Source: Oscillospiraceae bacterium
GTDB taxonomy: Bacteria > Bacillota > Clostridia > Oscillospirales > Acutalibacteraceae
DNA length: 64,000 nt
Direction of reading: 5' to 3'
Assembly: GCA_009785335.1 (NCBI GenBank)
Contig: WQWM01000010.1
Coordinates: 1 to 64,000, forward strand
Shown here: positions 33,964 to 41,686 of the stretch, piece by piece
How the letters are laid out: each line of letters starts with the position of its first letter
Numbering within the stretch: position 1 is the first letter of the stretch
Program-made: the position numbers and the translations under genes
The notes under the pieces: generated by a model
What the model was told of the DNA's origin: nothing
What the model saw: only the letters and a program-made list of their open reading frames with translations
Databases searched by the model: none

Positions 33964-34872
33964 TTAGCGCCAAATAAAATTCGTGAAATACGAGCGGGTT
34001 TCTTGCGGAGCACTCACGTTGGTGCGGATGGGCCCAACGCGCACATCGCTGGCGTTTGCGTCAACGTTGAAGCCGCTGCTGGCAGCCGTCACTTGGCCTT
34101 GTGCATTCACGGTTAGCGTTGCAAATGCGTCATGATAGCGCAGGGTTGTGTTTTCAACGTCTGCTTGAATGAGGTCACTGATGTCGGTGATTTCACGCAG
34201 CACATCTGCGCGTGTTACAATGTTGTTGATGCGGCCGTTGGCACTGGCGGCACCGGGCACGGGGTTGATTTCCTCACGCACACGCACGGTGATCGTCCAG
34301 CTGCCGTTGGCACCGGCTACTGATGTGATGGATGTAATGTCGCCCGGGCGCAGCGAAGATGCTTGTGCAGCGTTGGAGAAGAATTCTTCACGGTTGTCTG
34401 TGCCGGGGGCATAGGTGCGATATTCCCAGTCGCCGGGCATTAGGTTGTTTTGGATAGGACGAATGATGGGGTTGGCGATGGACGCAAAGCCGCTGAGTCT
34501 GATTGCGCCAAGCAGCAGACGATTGCGACGTTGGAAGCCCGGACGCTCGGTGCGCACGCGATTGGCAACCAAGTTAAAGTATTCCAGCTGTGCAGCTTGG
34601 CTGAGTTGGTTGAGATTTGCCGGGGGCAAGAATGGGTCAACGACTTCTTCTTCAGTGGTCGTTTCTGGCTCGGTGGTGGTTTCTGCCACTGTGGTGGGTT
34701 CGTCATTGTCGTTGTCGTTTTCTTCCGCGTAGGTATCTTCGACGGTGTATTCGTACTCGGTGGTGTACTCGGGATAGCCGTTTTCGCCGTTGTTGTTGCC
34801 GCAAGCGGTGAGCACAACACCAAGACTAAAGAGCATGGCGATGGCGGCGATGAGCGCAAGGATTTTTTTCAT
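33964..34872 (-). CDS. Putative lipoprotein of a local paralogous family, first of the cluster
   Basis: A 302-residue protein: signal peptide MKKILALIAAIAMLFSLGVV, lipobox LTACG, an acidic Tyr/Thr/Glu linker with NDNDEPTTVAETTTEPETTT, then the family domain LPPANLNQLSQAAQLEYFNLVANRVRTERPGF. The end of the protein, YFTNFIWR, corresponds to YTNFNW and YSNFGW in the paralogues; the NFxW ending is the sharpest family mark. It is read from the promoter at 34908-34936 and probably leads a four-gene transcript down to 31134. The family may be a set of envelope proteins with divergent binding surfaces. Confidence 0.78.
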   Translation of the reverse strand: MKKILALIAAIAMLFSLGVVLTACGNNNGENGYPEYTTEYEYTVEDTYAEENDNDNDEPTTVAETTTEPETTTEEEVVDPFLPPANLNQLSQAAQLEYFNLVANRVRTERPGFQRRNRLLLGAIRLSGFASIANPIIRPIQNNLMPGDWEYRTYAPGTDNREEFFSNAAQASSLRPGDITSITSVAGANGSWTITVRVREEINPVPGAASANGRINNIVTRADVLREITDISDLIQADVENTTLRYHDAFATLTVNAQGQVTAASSGFNVDANASDVRVGPIRTNVSAPQETRSYFTNFIWR

Positions 34873-34907
34873 GTGGTTTTCCTCCCCAAAATATCAATGA
34901 TATGGCT

Positions 34908-34936
34908 ATTGTATCACATTCTGATGACAAATGCAA
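34908..34936 (-). promoter_or_regulatory. Promoter of the lipoprotein cluster
   Basis: On the minus strand TTGCAT, 17 bp, TACAAT, with the start codon of the first lipoprotein about 36 bp further on. It lies in the 113 bp divergent gap with gpr. Confidence 0.6.
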
Positions 34937-34985
34937 GGTTTTTTTTTGCAACTTTTACACAAGATATGCATATAGGGGGGCTTGT

Positions 34986-35843
34986 ATGAATTTTCGTAGC
35001 GATTTGGCCTTGGAATGCATGGCCATCAACCAAAAAGTTTCTGGTGTATATTACCACGAGGACGACCACGGCGAGTTTCGTGTTACCCGCTTGCACGTGC
35101 AAAACGAACAAGGCGCACACGCATTGGGCAAACCGGTGGGGCATTATGTTACCCTTGAATTGCCGCCGCTGGGCGAATATGCTGATGTATACGGCGCGGC
35201 AATGCACTGTGTGGCCGAAGAGCTGCATCGCCTGTTGCCCAAGCAGGGCACGGTGCTGGTGGCAGGGTTGGGCAACCATAGCATGACACCCGATGCCCTC
35301 GGTCCGCTGTGTTGTGAGCAAGTGTTGGCCACACGGCACATTGCCGCTGAACTGGCCAAAAGCGCGGGTTTGGGCAAGCTGCGCCCGGTGAGTACACTCA
35401 CGCCCGGAGTGTTGGGGCGCACTGGCATGGAAAGCGGAGAGCTCATTGCGGCCGCCGTGCAAGCACTGCAGCCCGCTGCGGTGATTATCGTGGATGCCCT
35501 TGCCGCACGCAGCTTGAGTCGCCTGGGCTGCACCGTGCAGATGAGCGATGCAGGCATTGTGCCGGGTTCGGGCGTGGGCAATGCACGCCTGGAGCTCAGC
35601 GAAAGCGCGCTGGGCGTGCCCGTCATCGCCCTTGGTGTGCCCACAGTCGTGGATGCCGCCACCCTGGTGAACGAATTAAGCGACTGCGAAGCCAATGACC
35701 TGCAAAGCTGCAAAACCATGATGGTCACCCCGCGTGAAATTGACTTGCTGGTGCAGCGCGCCGCAAAACTGTGCGGCATGGCCATTAACCGTGCACTGCA
35801 ACCACACCTAAGCGTGGAGGATTTTTTGGCGCTGGTGGAATAA
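34986..35843 (+). CDS. gpr: Germination protease (GPR endopeptidase)
   Basis: GPR degrades the small acid-soluble proteins that coat DNA in spores, early in germination. The 285-residue protein starts FRSDLALE, as in the family after its propeptide, and has AGLGNHSMTPDALGP, TPGVLGRTGMESGELI, DALAARSLSRLGCTVQMSDAGIVPGSGVGN, GVPTVVDA and MMVTPREID. It establishes that this organism forms endospores. It is followed by spoIIP, the usual clostridial arrangement. The start at 34986 follows GGGGGG. The stop codon is directly followed by a degenerate family F repeat. Confidence 0.95.
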   Translation: MNFRSDLALECMAINQKVSGVYYHEDDHGEFRVTRLHVQNEQGAHALGKPVGHYVTLELPPLGEYADVYGAAMHCVAEELHRLLPKQGTVLVAGLGNHSMTPDALGPLCCEQVLATRHIAAELAKSAGLGKLRPVSTLTPGVLGRTGMESGELIAAAVQALQPAAVIIVDALAARSLSRLGCTVQMSDAGIVPGSGVGNARLELSESALGVPVIALGVPTVVDAATLVNELSDCEANDLQSCKTMMVTPREIDLLVQRAAKLCGMAINRALQPHLSVEDFLALVE

Positions 35844-35968
35844 CCACCTGCGGCGGAGATGAAGAGGCCTACGTTAACCCACAACCACGCGTGTAGGGGC
35901 GGCTATTAGCCGCCCGAGATTCGATAGCGAATGGAAGAGGAACGGGCGGCTAATAGCCGCCCCTACAC
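35844..35968 (+). repeat. Degenerate family F repeat, then a full family B repeat
   Basis: CCACCTGCGGCGGAG begins at the base after the gpr stop codon. The B element (35891-35968) has ends GTGTAGGGGCGG and its complement, hairpins GGGCGGCTATTAGCCGCCC and GGGCGGCTAATAGCCGCCC, and a 28 bp centre ending GAGGAAC. Confidence 0.88.
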
Positions 35969-35998
35969 GCGGTCACCTGCACCTCAGCCCTCTCACTC

Positions 35999-36025
35999 AT
36001 ACCCAAAACTCGCCCGGCATATACT
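35999..36025 (+). promoter_or_regulatory. Candidate sigma-E promoter of spoIIP
   Basis: ATA, 16 bp, CATATACT resembles the sigma-E consensus (ATA, about 16 bp, CATACAxT). In Bacillus, spoIIP belongs to the sigma-E regulon, which makes the match plausible. Confidence 0.5.
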
Positions 36026-36053
36026 GCAATAACTATCTTGCGGGGAGGTTACT

Positions 36054-37151
36054 GTGAACCGAAACAAGCTCATTGCCATTTCTATTGTGCTGGTGGCTGC
36101 CATCAGCCTGCTGGTAAGCGATAGTTTGCTGCAAAGCGCAGCGATGGTCAGCGCAGGCATTGAACTGCCGCAAGGGGCTTTTGTGTTGCTGCAAGATTTT
36201 TCCGATCTGCCTGCTGATGCACGCTATGTGCCGCGTCCGCCAACACCGCCGCGCCGCCGTCCTGTTGTGCCGCCCGGCGAATTAGACCTGATGGCCACAC
36301 CTGCGGATATCTTATTGATGATGGAAGAAGCAGAACATGAATTCGCTGATCAAGTGCCCGCCGGGAATATCGTGCCGCGGCATTTCACCAACCGCAATGC
36401 CACGGATGTGTTTGGTGACTTGGCTGTGTATAACCTCACCGCCACACAGCGCGAGCGTGATTTTTCACAAGATCTAGCGCAGCCGCTAACGTTGCAGCTA
36501 GACCCAGACTTGCCCAGCATACTTATCTATCACACCCACACCACCGAAGGTTTTGAGATCATTGATCGCCCGTGGTATGCCGCGAATTGGGATTCACGCA
36601 CGACCAATTACAACCGCAACATCGTGCGTGTGGGCGAGGAAATTGTGGATATGCTGCGCCGTGCCGGGTTCAATGTGATACACGACACGAGAGTGTTTGA
36701 TATTCCTTTCGCGGGTGCATATGACCGCTCACGGCTGGCAGTGCAATACTGGCTGTCGCGTTATCCGTCCATCCAGTTGACCATTGATGTGCACCGTGAT
36801 GCCATCCATCGTGCCAACGGTGACCGCATTAAGCCCGTGGCAGAAATCATGGAACATCAGGTGGCACAGGTGATGCTGCTTGCCGGCACGCAAGAAGAAA
36901 ATGTGGGTGAATTCCCAAACTGGGAAACAAACCTGGCGTTGGCGTCGCAATTGCATGTGTTTGCGCAGCAACGCTATCCCGGGTTAATGAAGCCGCTGTG
37001 GTTCACGGCGCGCCGCTTTAACATGGATTTAGCGCCCTACGCGCTGTTTTTCGAAATCGGCACCGATGCCAACACCCTGCAAGAATCTGTGCTCGCCGGC
37101 AGGGTGTTCGGCGAAGCACTCAGCGCGTTTTTGCTGGAGTATGCGAAGTGA
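36054..37151 (+). CDS. spoIIP: Stage II sporulation protein P (SpoIIP)
   Basis: SpoIIP is the amidase and endopeptidase that, with SpoIID and SpoIIM, degrades septal peptidoglycan to drive forespore engulfment. The 365-residue protein has an N-terminal membrane anchor (LIAISIVLVAAISLLVSDSLL), a proline-rich linker, and the catalytic domain with ILIYHTHTTEGFE, LTIDVHRDA and FFEIGTDANTLQES, which supply the zinc-binding histidines and glutamate of an amidase_3-like fold. Translation begins at GTG 36054 behind GGGGAGG. It follows gpr with its own candidate sigma-E promoter. Confidence 0.94.
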   Translation: MNRNKLIAISIVLVAAISLLVSDSLLQSAAMVSAGIELPQGAFVLLQDFSDLPADARYVPRPPTPPRRRPVVPPGELDLMATPADILLMMEEAEHEFADQVPAGNIVPRHFTNRNATDVFGDLAVYNLTATQRERDFSQDLAQPLTLQLDPDLPSILIYHTHTTEGFEIIDRPWYAANWDSRTTNYNRNIVRVGEEIVDMLRRAGFNVIHDTRVFDIPFAGAYDRSRLAVQYWLSRYPSIQLTIDVHRDAIHRANGDRIKPVAEIMEHQVAQVMLLAGTQEENVGEFPNWETNLALASQLHVFAQQRYPGLMKPLWFTARRFNMDLAPYALFFEIGTDANTLQESVLAGRVFGEALSAFLLEYAK

Positions 37152-37164
37152 TGCGATGCGTTAT

Positions 37165-37423
37165 GTTACTTTTTTTGCAAAAAAAGTAACCAAAAAAACC
37201 TAGGTGCTTCGCGGGGACGATTGATGAAACTAAAACCAAGTAGGGGGGCAATTTTGCCGCCCGGGTTATAAAAACATGGCACCGTTGAGCTTTCGGGCGA
37301 CAAAACAACCTCCCTGTGGTCGTGACGGCTACGCCGTGCCCCTACATGCTGGTTTTAGTTTCATAAATTGTCCAGCGCGAAGCGGCAAAAGTTTTTTGCG
37401 TCACTTTTTTTCAAAAAAGTGAC
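37165..37423 (+). repeat. Repeat array downstream of spoIIP
   Basis: This 307 bp gap holds no other gene. A family A element (37165-37220) is followed by a composite element (37225-37363) bounded by perfect 14 bp inverted repeats TGAAACTAAAACCA/TGGTTTTAGTTTCA. Directly inside them are the family B ends GTAGGGG/CCCCTAC and several hairpins. A second family A element (37373-37423) with palindrome GTCACTTTTTT/AAAAAAGTGAC closes the array. Confidence 0.85.
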
Positions 37424-37458
37424 ATAATCTTTGATAGGCGAATGGGCATACTACAGGC

Positions 37459-37752
37459 ATGACTGAAACATTGAAGCTTTTGAAACGATTTGCCGCCACC
37501 TGCTTAATCTTGCTGTGCCTCACCGCTGCGCTGGGTGCAGCCACGGTGGTGCGCAACAACAGCCGCCTGCTGACCTTCGGTCAAGCCGGGCAGCAGGTTG
37601 CTTTTTCCATGGACATGCAGGTGATCACGTTTCAGGTGAGTGATGTTACACACGAGCTGCCACGCATTAGCCCTTGGCTGCGCTGGGCACGGCATGCGCC
37701 TGCACCGCTGGGCGCGTGGTTGATGGTGGCATATGCCGCGCGCAGTAGTTAA
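37459..37752 (+). CDS. Small hypothetical membrane-anchored protein
   Basis: A 97-residue frame with an N-terminal hydrophobic helix (ATCLILLCLTAALGAATVV) and a short soluble tail rich in Trp and Arg (ISPWLRWARHAP). No strong Shine-Dalgarno precedes the ATG at 37459, and no domain is recognised. It lies after spoIIP on the same strand beyond a repeat array, and its stop codon overlaps that of the convergent MBL-fold gene by 4 bp. Frame length and composition favour a real gene, but the evidence is moderate. Confidence 0.45.
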   Translation: MTETLKLLKRFAATCLILLCLTAALGAATVVRNNSRLLTFGQAGQQVAFSMDMQVITFQVSDVTHELPRISPWLRWARHAPAPLGAWLMVAYAARSS

Positions 37753-38651
37753 GGCGGTGTGATCTCACGCAAGACGATATCATCCCGTCGTTCATAAAGC
37801 AGACTATCGCCCTTTTGCGTGAATTCTTTGATGGCGTGATATTCCACGCTATGCTCGTCAATCACCGCTACGATGCCGCCATTGTCCGTCGTTACATATT
37901 GTGTTGTGCCGATTTTTTTCAGGTTTCGATAGCCATCGAGGCCTTTTTTCACACCCAGTGTTACATCGTGTGATTCTACTTCCCAGCTGCTGCCGTTTGT
38001 GTAAACCGCGACGCTCGGGCGCAGCTTTTTTGCAAATTTCCGGCCTGTTGAATCGCGTAAGCCATGGTGACCGATTTTTAGCAAATCAACGGTGCCGTTG
38101 ATCGTTTTGCCGATTTCAAGCTCTCGGCTTTCGCCTGTCATGTCTGCGGCAAGCAATGCGTTGAAATCACCAACTTGCACCAGCTGGCATAGCGAATCCT
38201 CATTGGTGGAGCAGCCCGTGAGTGCTGTGCCATTGAGCAACGTAACGGTCATGCTGCCCAGCGTGAGCACCACATTGCCCAAGTTGTGTTGCACAACCTC
38301 AATGCCTTTGTTGTCACAGCCCGTGAGGAAATTTTGATAATGCCCTCGGTCGATTTCATCGGCTAAGTCCGGGTCGGGTTCATGCTTCAAAAAGGCTTTG
38401 CCGACTGTGATATGAGGATGCTCCAGTATATAAGGAAAACCGCCCATGTGGTCAACGTGGGAGTGTGTGCCAATGATAAAATCTAAATGCACGGCGGCGT
38501 GACCTGCCAGCCGTTGCAAATAATCCACGATATACGCACCGCGCCCAGGTTCACCTGCGTCAATCAAGGCGAAATGGCCAGCACTTTGCAGGATGATGGC
38601 ATCCTCCCAGCCTATGTTGAGCATGTGGATGCTGCCCAGTTTTTTGTTCAT
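37749..38651 (-). CDS. ComEC-like MBL-fold metallo-hydrolase
   Basis: A 300-residue metallo-beta-lactamase-fold protein. THSHVDHMGG gives the zinc motif HxHxDH near residue 60, and AADMTGESRELEI and LLKIGHHGLRDST supply the later Asp and His ligands. This spacing and the GHHG motif resemble the soluble hydrolase domain of ComEC/Rec2 proteins, which act on DNA or nucleotides. The chosen start at ATG 38651 removes 13 residues of uncertain upstream sequence. The substrate is unknown. It lies 20 bp after the kinase gene at 38672 and is likely co-transcribed with it. Confidence 0.82.
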   Translation of the reverse strand: MNKKLGSIHMLNIGWEDAIILQSAGHFALIDAGEPGRGAYIVDYLQRLAGHAAVHLDFIIGTHSHVDHMGGFPYILEHPHITVGKAFLKHEPDPDLADEIDRGHYQNFLTGCDNKGIEVVQHNLGNVVLTLGSMTVTLLNGTALTGCSTNEDSLCQLVQVGDFNALLAADMTGESRELEIGKTINGTVDLLKIGHHGLRDSTGRKFAKKLRPSVAVYTNGSSWEVESHDVTLGVKKGLDGYRNLKKIGTTQYVTTDNGGIVAVIDEHSVEYHAIKEFTQKGDSLLYERRDDIVLREITPP

Positions 38652-38671
38652 GCTTTGCCCTTTCAATGATG

Positions 38672-39568
38672 TTAGCATGATAAATACCATGACGGTGTCA
38701 ACTGGTTGAAATCATCATGCCAGTTCAATATATTTTCAAGATGGCGGCGACCTTCCTCGGGCGTGCCTTGGTTGTGCTGCGATGAATCACACAACGCCGC
38801 CAACGCACAGTAAGCATTATAATAAGCAAACATACGAAAAAATGCCTGCGGCGGCTTGCCATCAAAGTAACCATTAATCAGCCCACTGTTGTAGCGCGCG
38901 TTAACCTCACCGCCCCAATTCACAGGGTCGAATTCCCACCAAGGGTCGCCGTGGTCTTTGTTGTAGGCGTTGAAGTCAATCACGCCCACTTGGCCGCTTG
39001 GCTGCAAAATGAGATTGGTTTGGTTGAAGTCGCCATGCAAAAAACACTGCGGCCGATCACTCAACCACGCCTTATTTTCTTGCAAAAATCGCACGGCAAT
39101 ATCCCCGCCGCTTGATTTGATAGGATGACTGTGATAAAAATCCAGCCTGTCCTGCATCTTGCGCAAAAACCAACGCTCCCACGGTTCGACATCTTCAGGT
39201 GCGGGTAGCGTATGCAAGCAGCGCAACAACGCACCAGCTTTTTGCCCCAAATCGTATTGCTCAAGCGCGTTCATGTGTGTCATCGCCGTTTTCACGTCTT
39301 CGCCGGGTAGCCACGTGCACAGCTGATAAACACACTGACCCTCATCGCACAAGCCAAATTTAATGGGTTGCGCAGTGCAAACCCCATGTTGATACGCACG
39401 TGTGAGCAAGTTGAACTCCGCCTGCTTGCGGTCGTGCTCAGCAAGGGCAGACACACGCAACAGCAATTGCTGGCCATCTGCTGTGGTCAGGCGATATTTT
39501 TTGTCGTCCGACCAGCCTTTTTCGATAACTTGCGCGTCAGTGTAAGTGATGTGTTTTGGTATGTTCAT
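38672..39568 (-). CDS. Aminoglycoside phosphotransferase (APH) family kinase
   Basis: A 298-residue protein kinase-like enzyme. FLHGDFNQTNLIL is the Brenner catalytic loop (HGDxxxxN), and VGVIDFNAYNKDHGDPWWEFD holds the metal-binding Asp. An N-lobe with YRLTTADGQQLLLRVS is present. APH-family proteins phosphorylate antibiotics, choline, homoserine, fructosamine and other small molecules; this architecture, with no resistance-gene context, fits a housekeeping small-molecule kinase. The start at 39568 has GGAGA upstream. Confidence 0.82.
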   Translation of the reverse strand: MNIPKHITYTDAQVIEKGWSDDKKYRLTTADGQQLLLRVSALAEHDRKQAEFNLLTRAYQHGVCTAQPIKFGLCDEGQCVYQLCTWLPGEDVKTAMTHMNALEQYDLGQKAGALLRCLHTLPAPEDVEPWERWFLRKMQDRLDFYHSHPIKSSGGDIAVRFLQENKAWLSDRPQCFLHGDFNQTNLILQPSGQVGVIDFNAYNKDHGDPWWEFDPVNWGGEVNARYNSGLINGYFDGKPPQAFFRMFAYYNAYCALAALCDSSQHNQGTPEEGRRHLENILNWHDDFNQLTPSWYLSC

Positions 39569-39605
39569 GAAATCTCCGCTCGAAAACCACCCCGGCACTG
39601 CGGTG

Positions 39606-39803
39606 CCACCCCTCCACGGAGGGGAATTGGGGCTTGCTTCTTCTGCTTTCATAATTCGCTCCGCGAACCTTCCTCAGACCGACCCGAGGTCGGCCAGCTC
39701 CTTCCCGAGGAAGGAGCCAAGGCTTGTTTTTTCAACTTATCATAAAAAATCCCGCGCGCGCAGCGCGACTAAAGTTTTTTGGTTCTTTTTTTCAAAAAAG
39801 AAC
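39606..39803 (+). repeat. Cluster of family D-like, C and A repeats
   Basis: CCACCCCTCCACGGAGGGG with GGCTTG (39606-39637) is followed by a family C element (39658-39723) with a perfect inner hairpin CCGACC-CGA-GGTCGG. A family A element (39751-39803) with CGCGCAGCGCG and palindrome GTTCTTTTTTT/AAAAAAGAAC comes last. The last one runs into the 3' end of the radical SAM gene. Confidence 0.85.
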
Positions 39804-41544
39804 ACTTCGTCCCCACCCCGCAGCCTGCACATGCTTCGCGGCAGTTTGGTGTGGTTTGCGCAGCGTGGGCCTGTTCACGTTCACGTAGCAGGAATTTTTT
39901 GCTCACGCCGTAGTCGAAGTTGTGCCAAGGCAGTGGCTCTTCAATTTCACGTGCTTGCAGATAATCATCCGGGTCAATGCCCAACTGGGCGAAGCAATCG
40001 CGCCACAGTTGCGGCTTAAATTGGTCATCCCAGCCGTCGAAACGTGCACCTGCTGCCCATGCAGCTTCCAGCACATCGGCTAGTTTCTCGTCACCGCGAG
40101 CGAACACACCCTCCAGCAGGCTGGTTTCGCAATCGTGTGTTTTCACGCTGATTTTCTTGCTCTTCACGCTGTTGCGCAACAGTTGTTGCTTGCGGCGAAT
40201 CTCTTCACCATTGGCCTGTGTTTCCCATTGAAAAGGCGTGTGCGGCTTGGGCACAAAATTAGAAGCACTCACCGTGACAGTGACGCCTTTGCCAGCGGGC
40301 TTGTTCGGGTTGGCGTAGTAAGCCTCCACAATGGCTTGGGCAAGCGCGGCGATGCCCTGGATATCTTCATCGGTTTCGGTGGGCAGGCCAAGCATGAAAT
40401 AGAGCTTAATCTGCGTCCACCCAGCGGAAAACGCGCGCGTGGCGGTGGTTAGCATCTGTTCTTGCGTGATGTTTTTGTTGATAACATCGCGCAGGCGCTG
40501 TGTGCCGGCCTCGGGCGCAAAGGTCAGCCCGCTGCGGCGCAGCTTGGCCAAACGCTCCATCAAATGCTCGGGGAATTCATCGGCACGCAAGCTGGGCGCC
40601 GCCACGTTGACTTTTTGCTCGGCCGTCCAGTCCAGCAGGTTGTCCAGCAACTGGGGAAGTTGCGTGTAATCACTGGTGCTGAGCGAACACAGCGACACTT
40701 CATCATAACCGGTGTTTTCGGTGACCATGCGGCATTGTTCGCTGATTAATTCAGGCGATTTCTCACGCACAGGGCGGGTGATGAACCCCGCCTGACAAAA
40801 CCGGCAGCCGCGAATGCAGCCGCGAAACACTTCACCCACCGTGCGGTCGTGCACGGTTTCAATCAACGGCACGGGGAAGGTTTCGGGGAAATAGCAGCTG
40901 TTCATGTTCTGCACAATGCGTTTTTTCACCACGCCTTGTGATATACCGGGCACATAGCAGCCCTCAAGCTGTGCGGCTGCTTGCAAAAAGGCACTCTTTT
41001 TTCGTTTATGGACAGCAAGCAAATCAAGCAGCTCGCCCAGCACTTCTTCGCCCTCGCCAATCACAAACAGGTCGATAAACGGCGCTAGGGGGGCCGGATT
41101 GCAAGTGCATGGTCCACCCGCGATAACAACAGGCATGTCATCGTCGCGTTCACTTTCACGCAGCGGCAGCCCTGCTAAGTCTAGCATATTCAACACATTG
41201 CTATAACAAAGCTCGTATTGCAGCGTAAAGCCCAACAGGTCGAAATTGCGCAGCGGGTCACCGCTTTCGAGGGCGCATAGCGGCACGCCTGTGCGTCGCA
41301 TTTCGGCCTCCATGTCTACCCATGGGGCAAAGGCGCGCTCGCACCAGCAGTCTTCACGCGCGTTAGCGAGACCATAAAGTATCTTCAGCCCTAGGTGCGA
41401 CATGCCGATTTCGTATACATCCGGGAAGCAAAACGCCATGCGCAACGCAACCTCGGCAGAATTTTTCATCACGCTGCCGGGCTCACCGCCGGTGTAGCGG
41501 CCGGGTTTTTGCACGAGCGGTAGCAATTGTTCAATATGTCTCAT
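39769..41544 (-). CDS. B12-binding domain radical SAM protein (TIGR03960 family)
   Basis: A 591-residue protein with an N-terminal corrinoid-binding-like region (VYEIGMSHLGLKILYGLAN, VVIAGGPCTCNPAPLAPFIDLFVIGEGEE). The radical SAM domain has cluster ligands CIRGCRFCQAGFITRPVREKSP near residues 240-260 and PEAGTQRLRDVINKN further on. Members of this family are usually followed by a DUF2344 gene and then rng; neither is here. The C-terminal cysteine segment CREACAGCGVGTKC is intact. The last eleven residues (SFLKKRTKKL) and the stop codon are encoded by the palindrome of a family A repeat. Its substrate is unknown. Confidence 0.9.
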   Translation of the reverse strand: MRHIEQLLPLVQKPGRYTGGEPGSVMKNSAEVALRMAFCFPDVYEIGMSHLGLKILYGLANAREDCWCERAFAPWVDMEAEMRRTGVPLCALESGDPLRNFDLLGFTLQYELCYSNVLNMLDLAGLPLRESERDDDMPVVIAGGPCTCNPAPLAPFIDLFVIGEGEEVLGELLDLLAVHKRKKSAFLQAAAQLEGCYVPGISQGVVKKRIVQNMNSCYFPETFPVPLIETVHDRTVGEVFRGCIRGCRFCQAGFITRPVREKSPELISEQCRMVTENTGYDEVSLCSLSTSDYTQLPQLLDNLLDWTAEQKVNVAAPSLRADEFPEHLMERLAKLRRSGLTFAPEAGTQRLRDVINKNITQEQMLTTATRAFSAGWTQIKLYFMLGLPTETDEDIQGIAALAQAIVEAYYANPNKPAGKGVTVTVSASNFVPKPHTPFQWETQANGEEIRRKQQLLRNSVKSKKISVKTHDCETSLLEGVFARGDEKLADVLEAAWAAGARFDGWDDQFKPQLWRDCFAQLGIDPDDYLQAREIEEPLPWHNFDYGVSKKFLLREREQAHAAQTTPNCREACAGCGVGTKCSFLKKRTKKL

Positions 41545-41558
41545 ACTTGCCTTTCTCT

Positions 41559-41686
41559 GTTCTTTTTTGAAAAAAGAACCAAAAAACTTTAGTCGCGCTA
41601 TGCGCGGGAATTATGATTATCTTTTGTATAGGACACCGCGAAGCGGCTAGGTTTTTTTGGGTTACTTTTTTTGCAAAAAAAGGTAC
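41559..41686 (-). repeat. Two family A repeats between recJ and the radical SAM gene
   Basis: Copies at 41559-41611 (palindrome GTTCTTTTTT/AAAAAAGAAC with AACTTTAGTCGCGC) and, in the opposite direction, 41635-41686 (ACCGCGAAGCGG then GTTACTTTTTTTGC). The second contains the last codons and stop of recJ. Confidence 0.85.

Noticed and set aside
34921-34985. Sigma-G promoter for gpr
   Set aside because: A CATATA-like -10 is present, but it does not fit the sigma-G consensus and no matching -35 at the right distance was found.
37152-37458. CRISPR array
   Set aside because: Repeats here are palindromic elements of different families at irregular spacing; there are no uniform direct repeats with unique spacers and no cas genes.
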